Origin: Reyranella humidisoli
Lineage (GTDB): Bacteria > Pseudomonadota > Alphaproteobacteria > Reyranellales > Reyranellaceae
DNA length: 64,000 nt
Direction: 5' to 3'
NCBI RefSeq assembly: GCF_019039055.1
Contig: NZ_JAHOPB010000002.1
Coordinates: 744,001-808,000 of the forward strand
Position 1 is the stretch's first letter; every line of letters starts with the position of its first letter. Positions 18,203 through 26,639 of this stretch are shown here, in pieces. The notes under the pieces were generated by a model. It did not search any database. It saw only the letters and a program-made list of their open reading frames with translations, and was not told the origin of the DNA. Position numbers and translations under genes: made by a program.

Positions 18203-18961
18203 ATGGCGGGGCATTCCCAATTCAAGAACATCATGCACCGCAAAGGGCGTCAGGACGCCGTGCGGGCCAAGATCTTCACCAAGCTGATCCGCGAGATCAC
18301 GACCGCCGCCCGGCTTGGCGCTGCCGATCCCGCGTCAAATCCACGTCTGCGGGCGGCGATCATCACCGCGCGCGAAAACAACATGACTCGCGACACGATC
18401 GATCGCGCCATCAAGCGAGGCTCGGGCACGGACGCCGACGCGAATTACGACGAGGTGCGCTATGAGGGCTACGGCCCGGCCGGCGTCGCGGTGATCGTCG
18501 AGGCGTTGACCAACAATCGCAACCGGACGGCGGGCGAAGTCCGATCGAGCTTCTCCAAGCATGGCGGCAACCTGGGTGAATCCAACAGCGTGTCGTTCAT
18601 GTTCGACCGGCTGGGCGAGTTCCGCTTCCCGCTCTCCGTCGGCAGCGCCGACGAAGTTATGGAGAAGGCGATCGAGGCGGGCGCCGACGATGTGGTGAGC
18701 GGGGAGGGCGAGGGCGCGTTCCACGAGATCTACTGCGCCCAGGACGACTTCAACCTGGTGCGCGAGGCGCTCGAAAAGTCGCTGGGCCAGCCCAGCGTGG
18801 CCAAACTGACCTGGCGTCCCAAGACCGGCGCGCCGATCGAGGGTGAGACCGTGCAGGCCATGCTCGATCTGATCGCCGCCCTCGAGGACAACGACGACGT
18901 CCAGAACGTCTACGCCAACTTCGAGGTTTCGGACGACGCTCTGGCGAAGTTCGCGGCCTGA
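18203..18961 (+). CDS. yebC: YebC/PmpR-family DNA-binding or translation factor
   Basis: 252 residues starting with the family signature MAGHSQFKNIMHRKGRQDA, then NNMTRDTIDRAIKRG and YEGYGPAGVAVIVEALTNN. YebC proteins have been described both as transcription regulators and as factors helping ribosomes through proline stretches. The gene stands before ruvC with a ten-base gap, its usual place. The ATG at 18203 is fixed by the signature; the frame is open upstream but non-homologous. Confidence 0.95.
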   Translation: MAGHSQFKNIMHRKGRQDAVRAKIFTKLIREITTAARLGAADPASNPRLRAAIITARENNMTRDTIDRAIKRGSGTDADANYDEVRYEGYGPAGVAVIVEALTNNRNRTAGEVRSSFSKHGGNLGESNSVSFMFDRLGEFRFPLSVGSADEVMEKAIEAGADDVVSGEGEGAFHEIYCAQDDFNLVREALEKSLGQPSVAKLTWRPKTGAPIEGETVQAMLDLIAALEDNDDVQNVYANFEVSDDALAKFAA

Positions 18962-18971
18962 GTCGGGCGGG

Positions 18972-19463
18972 ATGAGATTGATCGGCCTCGACCCCGGCCT
19001 GCGGTTGACCGGCTGGGGTGTGATCGAGGTCGAAGGCAACAGGCTGCGCCATGTGGCCCACGGAGTCGTGAAAGTTGCCCCGGCGGGCACGCTGGCGGAG
19101 CGACTGAGGGAATTGTTCGAGGGCGTCGCCGGCGTCATCGAAGCGCAGCGCCCGATCGAGGCCGCGGTCGAGGAGACCTTCGTGAACGTCAATCCCGGTT
19201 CGACCCTGAAGCTCGGCCAGGCGCGCGGCGTCGTCATGCTGGCGCCCGCCCGCGCGGGCCTCGAAGTGTTCGAGTATTCGGCGAACCTCGTGAAGAAGTC
19301 GGTCGTCGGAGCGGGGCACGCCGACAAGAACCAGATCGCCATGATGGTGAGCCGGCTGCTGCCTGGCGTGGTCGCCAAGGCGGACGCGGCCGACGCCCTG
19401 GCCGTCGCCATCTGCCATGCCCATCATCGCGCCACGGCGCGGCGGATCGAGGCCGCGCTGTGA
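18972..19463 (+). CDS. ruvC: Holliday junction resolvase RuvC
   Basis: Endonuclease that cuts Holliday junctions in recombinational repair. 163 residues. Acidic catalytic residues are in LIGLDPGLRLTGWG (Asp at residue 6) and AAVEETFVN near residue 65, with the C-terminal ADAADALAVAICHAH holding the last two aspartates. The ruvA start overlaps its stop by four bases, so ruvC, ruvA and ruvB form a coupled operon. Confidence 0.96.
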   Translation: MRLIGLDPGLRLTGWGVIEVEGNRLRHVAHGVVKVAPAGTLAERLRELFEGVAGVIEAQRPIEAAVEETFVNVNPGSTLKLGQARGVVMLAPARAGLEVFEYSANLVKKSVVGAGHADKNQIAMMVSRLLPGVVAKADAADALAVAICHAHHRATARRIEAAL

Positions 19464-20074
19464 TCGCCAAGTTGAAGGGCCTCGTCGACTCGGTTGACAC
19501 CGACAGCGCCGTCATCGACGTGGGCGGCGTGGGCTATCTGGTCTCGGCCTCGGCGCGCACGCTGCGCGATCTTGCGGTCGGCGGTCAGGCCACGATGCTG
19601 GTCGAGACGATCGTGCGCGAGGATGCGATCTCGCTCTATGGGTTCCTCGGAACGGCCGAGCGCGACTGGTTTCGTATCCTGACGACGGTGCAGGGCGTAG
19701 GCGCGCGGGTCGCCCTGTCGATCCTGTCGACCCTGTCGCCGGACGAGATCGCGCGCGCCATCGCCGCGCAGGACAAGGGCACTCTCTCGCGGCCGGCCGG
19801 CGTCGGGCCCAAGCTCGCCGCGCGGCTTGCAACGGAATTGAAGGACAAGGCCGCCGCCTTCGGCATCGCGCCGGCTCCTGCGTCGGAGAGCAACGCGGGT
19901 GCGCCGGCCGCTGCCGCCGGGTCGATCAACGAGGACGCGATCTCCGCCCTCGTCAATCTCGGCTACAAGCGGGTCGAGGCCTTCGGCGCCGTCGCTCGCG
20001 TCACCCAGCGGCTCGGTGCCGAGGCCAGGCTCGACGCCGTGATCCGCGCCGGCCTGCAGGAGCTTGCACGATGA
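19460..20074 (+). CDS. ruvA: Holliday junction branch migration protein RuvA
   Basis: DNA-binding tetramer that targets the RuvB motor to Holliday junctions. 204 residues: OB fold (MIAKLKGLVDSVDTDSAVIDVGGVGYLV), helix-hairpin-helix region (LTTVQGVGARVALSILSTL and RPAGVGPKLAARLATELKDK), a flexible Ala/Pro linker near 135-155, and the C-terminal RuvB-binding domain from about 157. It starts with GTG overlapping the ruvC stop and ends overlapping the ruvB ATG. Confidence 0.96.
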   Translation: MIAKLKGLVDSVDTDSAVIDVGGVGYLVSASARTLRDLAVGGQATMLVETIVREDAISLYGFLGTAERDWFRILTTVQGVGARVALSILSTLSPDEIARAIAAQDKGTLSRPAGVGPKLAARLATELKDKAAAFGIAPAPASESNAGAPAAAAGSINEDAISALVNLGYKRVEAFGAVARVTQRLGAEARLDAVIRAGLQELAR

Positions 20075-21129
20075 ATGCCGTTCCGGAGCGCCTGGTGACT
20101 GGCACGCGCGCCGAGGAAGACGCGGCCGAGCTGGCGCTGCGCCCGCAGACGCTCGACGATTTCATCGGCCAGAAGCAGGTCCGGGAAAACCTGAAGATCT
20201 TCATCACCGCCGCCAAGGGGCGTGGCGAGGCGCTGGATCACGTGCTGCTGCACGGGCCGCCCGGCCTCGGCAAGACCACGATGGCGCAGATCGTGGCGCG
20301 CGAGATGGGCGTGGGCTTTCGCGCGACCTCGGGGCCTGTCATCCAGAAGGCGGGGGACCTCGCGGCGCAGCTCACGAATCTACAGCCGCACGATGTGCTG
20401 TTTATCGACGAGATCCACCGTCTCAATCCTGCAATCGAGGAAGTCCTCTATCCCGCGATGGAGGATTTCCAGCTCGACCTGATGATCGGCGAGGGACCTG
20501 CGGCCCGGTCGGTGCGCATCGAACTGCCGCCGTTCACGCTGGTCGGCGCCACGACGCGCTCGGGCCTCATGACGCGGCCGTTGCGCGAGCGCTTCGGTAT
20601 TCCGCTGCGCATGGTGTTCTACGAACCGGCCGAACTGGAGACGATCGTGCAGCGCGCCGCGCGCGTCCTGAAGATGTCGCTGGCGGCGGACGGCAGCGCC
20701 GAGATCGCCAAGCGCTCGCGCGGCACGCCGCGCGTCGCCAACCGGCTGCTGCGCCGGGTCCGCGACTTCGCCGCGGTCGCCGGCAATGCCGACGTCGACG
20801 CCCGGATCGCGGACGCGGCCCTGACGCGCCTCGAAGTCGATGGGCGTGGCCTGGACGCCATGGACCGCCGTTACCTCGCCTGCATCGCCGAGAATTACGG
20901 CGGCGGACCCGTGGGAGCCGAAACGCTGGCCGCCGCCCTGGCGGAACAGCGCGACGTCATCGAGGACGTGATCGAGCCCTACCTGATGCAACTCGGCCTG
21001 TTGATGCGTACCCCGCGCGGCCGGTTGCTGTCGGAAGGCGGCTATCGCCATCTCGGCCTTTCGATTCCCAAGGGCCAGAAGCAGCAGCTCGATCTGCTGG
21101 CGGGTGGCGGCCCGGTGGAGGAAGCGTGA
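20071..21129 (+). CDS. ruvB: Holliday junction branch migration ATPase RuvB
   Basis: AAA+ hexameric motor for branch migration. 352 residues: RPQTLDDFIGQ at the start, Walker A HGPPGLGKTT near residue 65, Walker B LFIDEIHRLNPAIEE, sensor GATTRSGLMTRPLRERFG, and the C-terminal winged helix ending in GYRHLGLSIPKGQ. It begins with ATG overlapping the ruvA stop, and its own TGA overlaps the GTG of the ybgC gene. Confidence 0.97.
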   Translation: MNAVPERLVTGTRAEEDAAELALRPQTLDDFIGQKQVRENLKIFITAAKGRGEALDHVLLHGPPGLGKTTMAQIVAREMGVGFRATSGPVIQKAGDLAAQLTNLQPHDVLFIDEIHRLNPAIEEVLYPAMEDFQLDLMIGEGPAARSVRIELPPFTLVGATTRSGLMTRPLRERFGIPLRMVFYEPAELETIVQRAARVLKMSLAADGSAEIAKRSRGTPRVANRLLRRVRDFAAVAGNADVDARIADAALTRLEVDGRGLDAMDRRYLACIAENYGGGPVGAETLAAALAEQRDVIEDVIEPYLMQLGLLMRTPRGRLLSEGGYRHLGLSIPKGQKQQLDLLAGGGPVEEA

Positions 21130-21605
21130 CCGCGGCGCCGACCTCGGGCCGCATCGACGACGGTACCCACGTGCTGCCGTTGCGCGTCTACTATGAAGAT
21201 ACGGATGCCGCCGGCATCGTCTATTACGCCAACTGGCTGCGCTTCCTGGAGCGTGGGCGCACTGAACTTCTGCGGCTTCTCGGGCAGCAGCATACGGCGC
21301 TGCGCGAGGAGCGCGGCGTCAACTGGGTCGTGCGTCGTTGCGCCATCGACTACCTGAAGCCCGCGCGGCTGGACGATACGATCGAGATCGTCACAAGCTG
21401 CGGCGAATTGCGTGGCGCCTCGCTGGACATGCTCCAGCATGCGCGCCGCGGTGAAGAGATCCTGGTTCGAGCCGAACTCGTCGTCGCCTGCATGGGCGAG
21501 GGCGGTCGGCCTGTCCGATTGCCGCCGCTCGTGCGGACTGCCCTGGCCCAGGTAGCCGTGAACGGATCGCCCCGCTCACGCCATATTCGGATACAACCCT
21601 CTTGA
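21126..21605 (+). CDS. ybgC: Tol-Pal associated acyl-CoA thioesterase YbgC
   Basis: Hotdog-fold thioesterase of 159 residues. The signature YYEDTDAAGIVYYANWLRFLERGRTE (about residues 22-47) contains the catalytic Asp. YbgC hydrolyses acyl-CoA or acyl-ACP and is almost always encoded with tolQRA, possibly linking phospholipid metabolism to the envelope machine. I set the start at the GTG at 21126, which overlaps the ruvB stop (GTGA), so ruv and tol genes are translationally joined here. tolQ starts 17 bases downstream. Confidence 0.92.
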   Translation: MTAAPTSGRIDDGTHVLPLRVYYEDTDAAGIVYYANWLRFLERGRTELLRLLGQQHTALREERGVNWVVRRCAIDYLKPARLDDTIEIVTSCGELRGASLDMLQHARRGEEILVRAELVVACMGEGGRPVRLPPLVRTALAQVAVNGSPRSRHIRIQPS

Positions 21606-21622
21606 ACCAACGGAGAACATAA

Positions 21623-22357
21623 ATGGACGCGTTTGCGCAGGTCGCCGGAGCCCCCCTCGGCGGCGGCACGGGGACAATCGACATGTCCGTCTACGGCCTG
21701 TTCATGCAGGCCGACTGGGTCGTGAAAGCCATCATGATCCTGCTGCTTCTGGCCTCGTTCTGGTCATGGGCGATCATCTTCGAGAAGGTTCTCCGCCTGC
21801 GCTCGCTGAAGCGCAGCGCCCAGACCTTCGAAGACACGTTCTGGTCGGGCGTTTCGCTCGAGGACCTCTACGACCGCGTCGGCGCCAAGCCGGACGATCC
21901 CATGTCGAGTATCTTCTCCGCCGCCATGCGCGAATGGCGCCGCTCGGTCTCCAAGGGCCTGGCGTCGAGCGCTACGGCGCGCGCGGCATTGCGCCAGCGT
22001 ATCGAGCAGGTGATGGGCGTCACCATCCAGCGCGAGATGGAGGCGATCGAAAAGCGCCTGGGTTTCCTCGCCACCGTCGGCGCCAACGCCACCTTCGTCG
22101 GCCTGTTCGGCACGGTGTGGGGCATCATGAACAGCTTCAGCCACATCGCGCAGTCCAAGAACACCTCGCTTGCGGTGGTGGCGCCCGGCATCTCGGAGGC
22201 GCTGTTCGCGACCGCCATCGGCCTGGTGGCCGCCATTCCCGCAGCCGCCGCCTACAACATCCTGTCAGGCCAGGTCTCGCGCTACGCCCAGCAGCTCGAG
22301 GCCTTCGCCGGTGAGTTCATCACCATCCTGTCGCGGCAGCTCGAGGAACAGGTCTGA
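21623..22357 (+). CDS. tolQ: Tol-Pal system proton channel subunit TolQ
   Basis: Inner-membrane MotA/ExbB-type protein of 244 residues with three membrane helices (about 25-50, 145-170 and 180-205). Key segments are MLLASFWSWAIIFEKVLRL, LGFLATVGANATFVGLFGTVWGIMNSF and EALFATAIGLVAAIPAAAAYNI. With TolR it uses the proton gradient to energise TolA during outer-membrane constriction at division. Good ribosome binding site (GGAG) before the ATG. tolR overlaps its stop. Confidence 0.97.
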   Translation: MDAFAQVAGAPLGGGTGTIDMSVYGLFMQADWVVKAIMILLLLASFWSWAIIFEKVLRLRSLKRSAQTFEDTFWSGVSLEDLYDRVGAKPDDPMSSIFSAAMREWRRSVSKGLASSATARAALRQRIEQVMGVTIQREMEAIEKRLGFLATVGANATFVGLFGTVWGIMNSFSHIAQSKNTSLAVVAPGISEALFATAIGLVAAIPAAAAYNILSGQVSRYAQQLEAFAGEFITILSRQLEEQV

Positions 22358-22902
22358 TGTCCGGCGTCATTCCGGCACCCGGCGCCAACTCGTCGGGCAG
22401 CAAGTTCAAGCGGCGAAGCTATACGCCCATCGCCGACATCAACGTGACGCCGCTCGTCGACGTCATGCTGGTGTTGCTGATCATCTTCATGGTGACGGCG
22501 CCGCTCCTGCAGGTCGGCGTGCCGGTCGACCTGCCGAAGACCAGCGCCAGCCAAGTCGGCGGCAAGGACGAGCCGATGGTCGTCTCGGTCAATTCCCAGG
22601 GCGAGGTTTTCCTCGGCGAGACCAAGTACGACGTGGCCGAGCTCGGCGCCAAGCTGAAGGCGATCCATGAGGAGAAGCCCGACCAGCGCGTCTTCATGCG
22701 TGGCGACAAGAGTGTCGACTACGGGAAGATGATGGAGGTCATGGGTGTGGTGATCGACAGCGGTTTCCGCCAGCTCGGCCTGCTCGGCGAGCAGGCGCAG
22801 GCGCTCGGACGAGGCGGCGGCACGGTGAGCCCGGCCACGCCGGCCCAGCCCGCGCCGCGGGCGCCTACGCCGCAACCCCAGGCGCCGGCCCAGCGGCGTT
22901 AA
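22357..22902 (+). CDS. tolR: Tol-Pal system subunit TolR
   Basis: ExbD/TolR family, 181 residues, one membrane helix. The helix begins INVTPLVDVMLVLLIIFMVTAPLL with the proton-path Asp of VDVML. The periplasmic domain follows to about residue 150. The last 25 or so residues (SPATPAQPAPRAPTPQPQAP) are a Pro/Ala tail that makes the protein longer than typical TolR of about 140-150 residues. The ATG at 22357 overlaps the tolQ stop (TGATG). Confidence 0.95.
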   Translation: MSGVIPAPGANSSGSKFKRRSYTPIADINVTPLVDVMLVLLIIFMVTAPLLQVGVPVDLPKTSASQVGGKDEPMVVSVNSQGEVFLGETKYDVAELGAKLKAIHEEKPDQRVFMRGDKSVDYGKMMEVMGVVIDSGFRQLGLLGEQAQALGRGGGTVSPATPAQPAPRAPTPQPQAPAQRR

Positions 22903-22924
22903 GAGAGACGGATCCAGACAGGCG

Positions 22925-23881
22925 ATGGCTCGGCGTCACCCTTCCAGTATCGAAATGCGCACACCGGCGATCGTGTCGTCGATGGTGCACGTCTTCGTGC
23001 TGGGGGCGGCGGTGCTGAACCTCGACTTCTTCGGCAAGCCGCCGCCGTTGGAACCCGAGCCCGTGATGGTCGAGTTCGAGGCCATCGCCGCAAAGGCCGC
23101 TGCGCCGACGGTGGGCAATCCGCCGCCGCAGCCCAAGGACGTGCCGATCGCCCAGGAGACGACAAAGGCGCCGCCGCCCAAGTCGGCCGAACCGCCGCCG
23201 TCGCCGCCGACTCCCAAGCCACCGGAAGTGGTCGAGCCGCCCAAGCCGCCGGCCCCCCCGAAGCCGGAGGAGAAGCCGAAGACGGAGGCCGCGAAGCCGG
23301 TCGAGGATCTCGTGGCGATGAAGCCCAAGGAGCCAGAGCCGCCGAAGGTGGAGAAGCCGCCGGAGCCGCCCAAGCCCGCGCCCGAGGTGAAGAAGCCCGA
23401 GCCGCCCAAACCGCCGCCGCCGAAGCCGACACCACCGAAGCAGAGCGTCGATTCGATGATCGACGACATCCTGAAGAACAAGCAGTCGCCGTCGAAGGTG
23501 CAGACGCCCGAGCAGCAGCCCAAGCCGGTGCAGCAGGTCACGCGGCAGGCGCCGGCGGCTCCCAATCTCGCCGCCGTCGTCACGGCCAGCGAGATCGAGG
23601 GCGTGCGCCAGAGGATCCGGCCGTGCTGGAACACGCAGGGCGGCTCCCGTGACCAAGCGATGATCATTTCGTTCGTCGTTGAAATGAACCAGAACGGCAC
23701 GCCGGTGAAAGCTGAACTGCGCGATCCCGGGCGCTACAATAGCGACCCGGTCTATCGTGCCGCCGCCGACGCCGCCCATCGCGCCATCATGAATCCGCGT
23801 TGCCAGCCCTGGCCGCTTTCGCCAGAAAAGTTCACGAGCTGGAAATCCATCACATTCAATTTCGATCCACGCGACTACTAG
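22925..23881 (+). CDS. tolA: Tol-Pal system protein TolA
   Basis: 318 residues linking the inner-membrane TolQR motor to Pal and TolB in the periplasm. One membrane segment near residues 14-35 (IVSSMVHVFVLGAAVLNLDF), then a very long Pro/Lys/Glu linker (about 60-185, with PPKPPAPPKPEEKPK and similar) and a C-terminal TonB/TolA domain from about 215 (IRPCWNTQGGSRDQAMIISFVVEMNQNGTP). The linker is polyproline-like rather than the alanine-rich helix of enteric TolA. Position in the tol operon makes the call firm. Confidence 0.93.
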   Translation: MARRHPSSIEMRTPAIVSSMVHVFVLGAAVLNLDFFGKPPPLEPEPVMVEFEAIAAKAAAPTVGNPPPQPKDVPIAQETTKAPPPKSAEPPPSPPTPKPPEVVEPPKPPAPPKPEEKPKTEAAKPVEDLVAMKPKEPEPPKVEKPPEPPKPAPEVKKPEPPKPPPPKPTPPKQSVDSMIDDILKNKQSPSKVQTPEQQPKPVQQVTRQAPAAPNLAAVVTASEIEGVRQRIRPCWNTQGGSRDQAMIISFVVEMNQNGTPVKAELRDPGRYNSDPVYRAAADAAHRAIMNPRCQPWPLSPEKFTSWKSITFNFDPRDY

Positions 23882-23908
23882 ACCCCTCCACCCTATAGAA
23901 ACCTTGAG

Positions 23909-25246
23909 ATGAAGAGGTCCGACATGATGCTTCACCGACGGACGACCCTGCTGGGCGGCGTGGCGCTTGCCGCGATTGGCGCTGCGAGCACCGCTCGCGC
24001 ACAGCTCACCATCGATATGACACGGCCGAGCTTCGAGCCGGTGCCGATCGCCATCGTCGACTTCAAGGGCGACGCGGTGGGTGCACAGATGGCGGGTGTC
24101 ATTCGCAACAACCTGCAGAACTGCGGACTGTTTCGCGTCATCCCCTCGGGCTCCTACATCCAGAAGGATGTCGACGCGACCTCGCCGCCGCGTTTCCAGG
24201 ACTGGCGCAGTGTCGGGGCGGCCGGCCTTGTCGTCGGCCAGGTCACGTCGGTCGGCGGCAACATCAAGGTCGACTTCCGGCTCTGGGACGTCGTGACAAG
24301 CCAGCAGGCCACCGGCCTTTCCTTCACCAGCCAGCCCAACAACTGGCGGCGCCTCGCGCACATCATCTCCGATGCGATCTACAAGCGCGTGACGGGCGAG
24401 GAGGGCTACTTCGACACCCGCGTCGCCTATGTCTCCGAGACCGGTCCGGCCAATGCCCGGGTCAAGCGCATCGCCATCATGGACCAGGATGGCGCCAACA
24501 ATCGCTACATCACCGACGGCAAGACCCTTGCCCTGACGCCGCGCTTCTCGCCGACGCTTCAGGAACTGGTCTACATGGCGTACGGCGAAAACAACGGCCC
24601 GCCGCGCGTCTATCTACAGAACGTCGACAGCGGCCGCCGCGAACTGCTCGGCAATTTCCCGGGCATGAGCTTCGCGCCGCGCTTCTCCCCCGACGGCAGC
24701 AAGGTCGTCATGAGCATCGCGGAGAACGGCCGTACCAACATCTACGAGATGGACGTGCGCGGCCGGCAGCTCCGCCGCCTGACCAACTCGCCGGCCATCG
24801 ACACCTCGCCCTGCTTCTCGGCCGATGGCGCGCAGATCGTGTTCAACTCCGATCGCGGCGGCACCCAGCAGCTCTACGTCATGAGCGCAGGCGGCGGTGG
24901 CGAGCGGCGCATCAGCTTCGGCGAAGGCCGCTACGCCACGCCGGTCTGGTCGCCGCGTGGCGACTTCATCGCCTTCACCAAGATCTCGGCCGGCAGCTTC
25001 GGCATCGGCGTGATGCGGGCGGACGGCAGCGGCGAACGCATGCTGGCCAACGGCTTCCTCGTGGAAGGCCCGACCTGGGCGCCCAACGGACGCGTGCTGA
25101 TGTTCTTCCGCCAGCAGCCCAGCTCGGGGGGCCGCGCGGGCTCCGCGACGCTGCACCAGGTCGATATCACCGGCCGCTTCGAGCGGCAGGTGCCGACGCC
25201 GACCGACGCATCGGACCCGGCGTGGTCACCCTTGATTCCGCAGTAG
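23909..25246 (+). CDS. tolB: Tol-Pal system periplasmic beta-propeller TolB
   Basis: 445 residues. The signal LHRRTTLLGGVALAAIGAASTARA ends near residue 31 and carries an RR pair like a Tat signal. The mature protein has the N-terminal TolB domain (PSFEPVPIAIVDF onward) and a C-terminal propeller with repeated motifs such as LTPRFSPTLQELVYMAY, SFAPRFSPDGSKVVMS and DTSPCFSADGAQIVFNSDRGG. TolB binds Pal and helps reset the Tol machine. It follows tolA by 27 bases. Confidence 0.96.
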   Translation: MKRSDMMLHRRTTLLGGVALAAIGAASTARAQLTIDMTRPSFEPVPIAIVDFKGDAVGAQMAGVIRNNLQNCGLFRVIPSGSYIQKDVDATSPPRFQDWRSVGAAGLVVGQVTSVGGNIKVDFRLWDVVTSQQATGLSFTSQPNNWRRLAHIISDAIYKRVTGEEGYFDTRVAYVSETGPANARVKRIAIMDQDGANNRYITDGKTLALTPRFSPTLQELVYMAYGENNGPPRVYLQNVDSGRRELLGNFPGMSFAPRFSPDGSKVVMSIAENGRTNIYEMDVRGRQLRRLTNSPAIDTSPCFSADGAQIVFNSDRGGTQQLYVMSAGGGGERRISFGEGRYATPVWSPRGDFIAFTKISAGSFGIGVMRADGSGERMLANGFLVEGPTWAPNGRVLMFFRQQPSSGGRAGSATLHQVDITGRFERQVPTPTDASDPAWSPLIPQ

Positions 25247-25322
25247 CGAAATATATGATCTTTTCTGTCGACCCGTGCGTAGCCCGCGCCCGGGTCGATT
25301 CTGTCAGGGAGTGGATCGAAAG

Positions 25323-25784
25323 ATGAGCATGATCAAGGCCTTGTCGGCCCTCGCAGCGATGTTCCTCATCGCAGCCTGCAGCAACAACGACACCCAGACC
25401 GCCTCCGCCGCCAGCACGTCCGTGACGCCCGGCTCGGTGGGCGACTTCCGGCAGAATGTCGGCGATCGCGTCTTCTTCGACACCGACTCCTCGACGGTTC
25501 GCGAAGACGGCCGCCAGACGCTGAATCGTCAGGCCGAGTGGCTGAAGAAGTACGGCAACTATCAGATCACCATCGAAGGCCACTGCGACGAGCGCGGTAC
25601 GCGCGAGTACAACCTGGCGCTCGGTGAGCGCCGCGCCAATGCCGCGCGCCAGTACCTGATCGCGCAGGGCATCCCCGCGTCGCGCCTCAAGACCGTCAGC
25701 TATGGCAAGGAACGTCCCGATCCGGTCGGCTCCGACGAAGCCGCCTGGGCGCGCAACCGCCGCGCCATCACTGCGCTGGAGTAG
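25323..25784 (+). CDS. pal: Peptidoglycan-associated lipoprotein Pal
   Basis: Outer-membrane lipoprotein, 153 residues, that holds the outer membrane to peptidoglycan. The signal MSMIKALSALAAMFLIAACSN has a clear lipobox (IAAC, Cys19). The OmpA-like domain has FFDTDSSTVREDGRQTL, ITIEGHCDERGTREYNLALGERRA and VSYGKERP, the usual peptidoglycan-binding residues. The ATG at 25323 follows from the lipobox. A dyad (TCGACCCG/CGGGTCGA, about 25268-25298) lies between tolB and pal. Confidence 0.97.
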   Translation: MSMIKALSALAAMFLIAACSNNDTQTASAASTSVTPGSVGDFRQNVGDRVFFDTDSSTVREDGRQTLNRQAEWLKKYGNYQITIEGHCDERGTREYNLALGERRANAARQYLIAQGIPASRLKTVSYGKERPDPVGSDEAAWARNRRAITALE

Positions 25785-25813
25785 TTCAGCCTCGTAGCGA
25801 GGCGATTGAGGAG

Positions 25814-25846
25814 ACGCCGGTCGCCACGCGACCGGCGTTTTCGTTT
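25814..25846 (+). terminator. Terminator after pal
   Basis: An 11-bp stem (ACGCCGGTCGC at 25814-25824, GCGACCGGCGT at 25828-25838, CAC loop) followed by TTTCGTTT. A smaller GCCTCG/CGAGGC hairpin lies just before it near 25790. It separates pal from cpoB, which must rely on read-through or its own promoter. Confidence 0.88.
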
Positions 25847-25904
25847 GGAGGCGGGGCGGGCATGCCTGAAAATGGCCGCGTTTGATGTGAACAAAGCGCC
25901 TGCC

Positions 25905-26639
25905 ATGAAGATCTTTTCGCCCTGGTTCGCTCTTCTCGTCGTTTTCGCCCTGCCGACCGCCGCAGCGGCACAGCGCGGTGGCGACAGCGTCTACATCGAG
26001 GACCGCCTCAATCAGCTTCAGCAGACGCTGACGATGATGACCGGTCAGATCGAGCAGCTCCAGCATCGCAACGCGACGCTGATGCAGCAGATGGAGAAGA
26101 TGCAGGCCGACTACGAGTACCGAATCGACCAGCTCGAGAAGGGCGGTGGCGGCAAGCCGGGCGGCGCGGCACCGCGTCCGGGCGGTCTGGCGGCGGCACC
26201 CGCGACCCCCTCGGGGCCCGCGCCGACGCCGGGCGCAGCGCCGGGCGGTGCCGCGGCCGGCGATCAGCTTTACGACGAGGCCTTCAAGAAACTGCAGGAG
26301 GGCGACTACGCCGCCGCCGAACGCGGCTTCAAGACCTTCGTGCAGCGCAATCCGCAGAACAAGCTCGCGGGCAACGCGCAATACTGGCTGGGTGAGACCT
26401 ATTACGCCCGGCGCGACTACAACAATGCGCTGACGGCATTCGCCGAAGGCTACAAGGTCTACAAGACGAGCCCGAAGGGACCGGACAACCTCCTGAAGCT
26501 GGGGATCACGATGTCCAACCTCGGCCGCAAGTCCGACGCCTGCGCCATCTTTGCCCGCTTCAACCAGGACTATCCGCGCGCCACGGACCTTCAGAAGCGC
26601 CGCATCGACCAGGAGCGGCAGAAGAACAGCTGCGGGTGA
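25905..26639 (+). CDS. cpoB: Cell division coordinator CpoB (YbgF)
   Basis: Periplasmic protein of 244 residues coordinating Tol-Pal with peptidoglycan synthesis. I use the ATG at 25905 because it gives a clean signal peptide (FSPWFALLVVFALPTAAAA, cut near residue 22). Next come an N-terminal coiled coil for trimer formation (about 25-80, QLQQTLTMMTGQIEQLQHRN), a Gly/Pro/Ala linker to about 118, and TPR repeats to the end (YDEAFKKLQEGDYAAAERGFKTFV, NAQYWLGETYYARRDYNNAL). It is coupled to tilS by an overlapping GTGA. Confidence 0.93.
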   Translation: MKIFSPWFALLVVFALPTAAAAQRGGDSVYIEDRLNQLQQTLTMMTGQIEQLQHRNATLMQQMEKMQADYEYRIDQLEKGGGGKPGGAAPRPGGLAAAPATPSGPAPTPGAAPGGAAAGDQLYDEAFKKLQEGDYAAAERGFKTFVQRNPQNKLAGNAQYWLGETYYARRDYNNALTAFAEGYKVYKTSPKGPDNLLKLGITMSNLGRKSDACAIFARFNQDYPRATDLQKRRIDQERQKNSCG

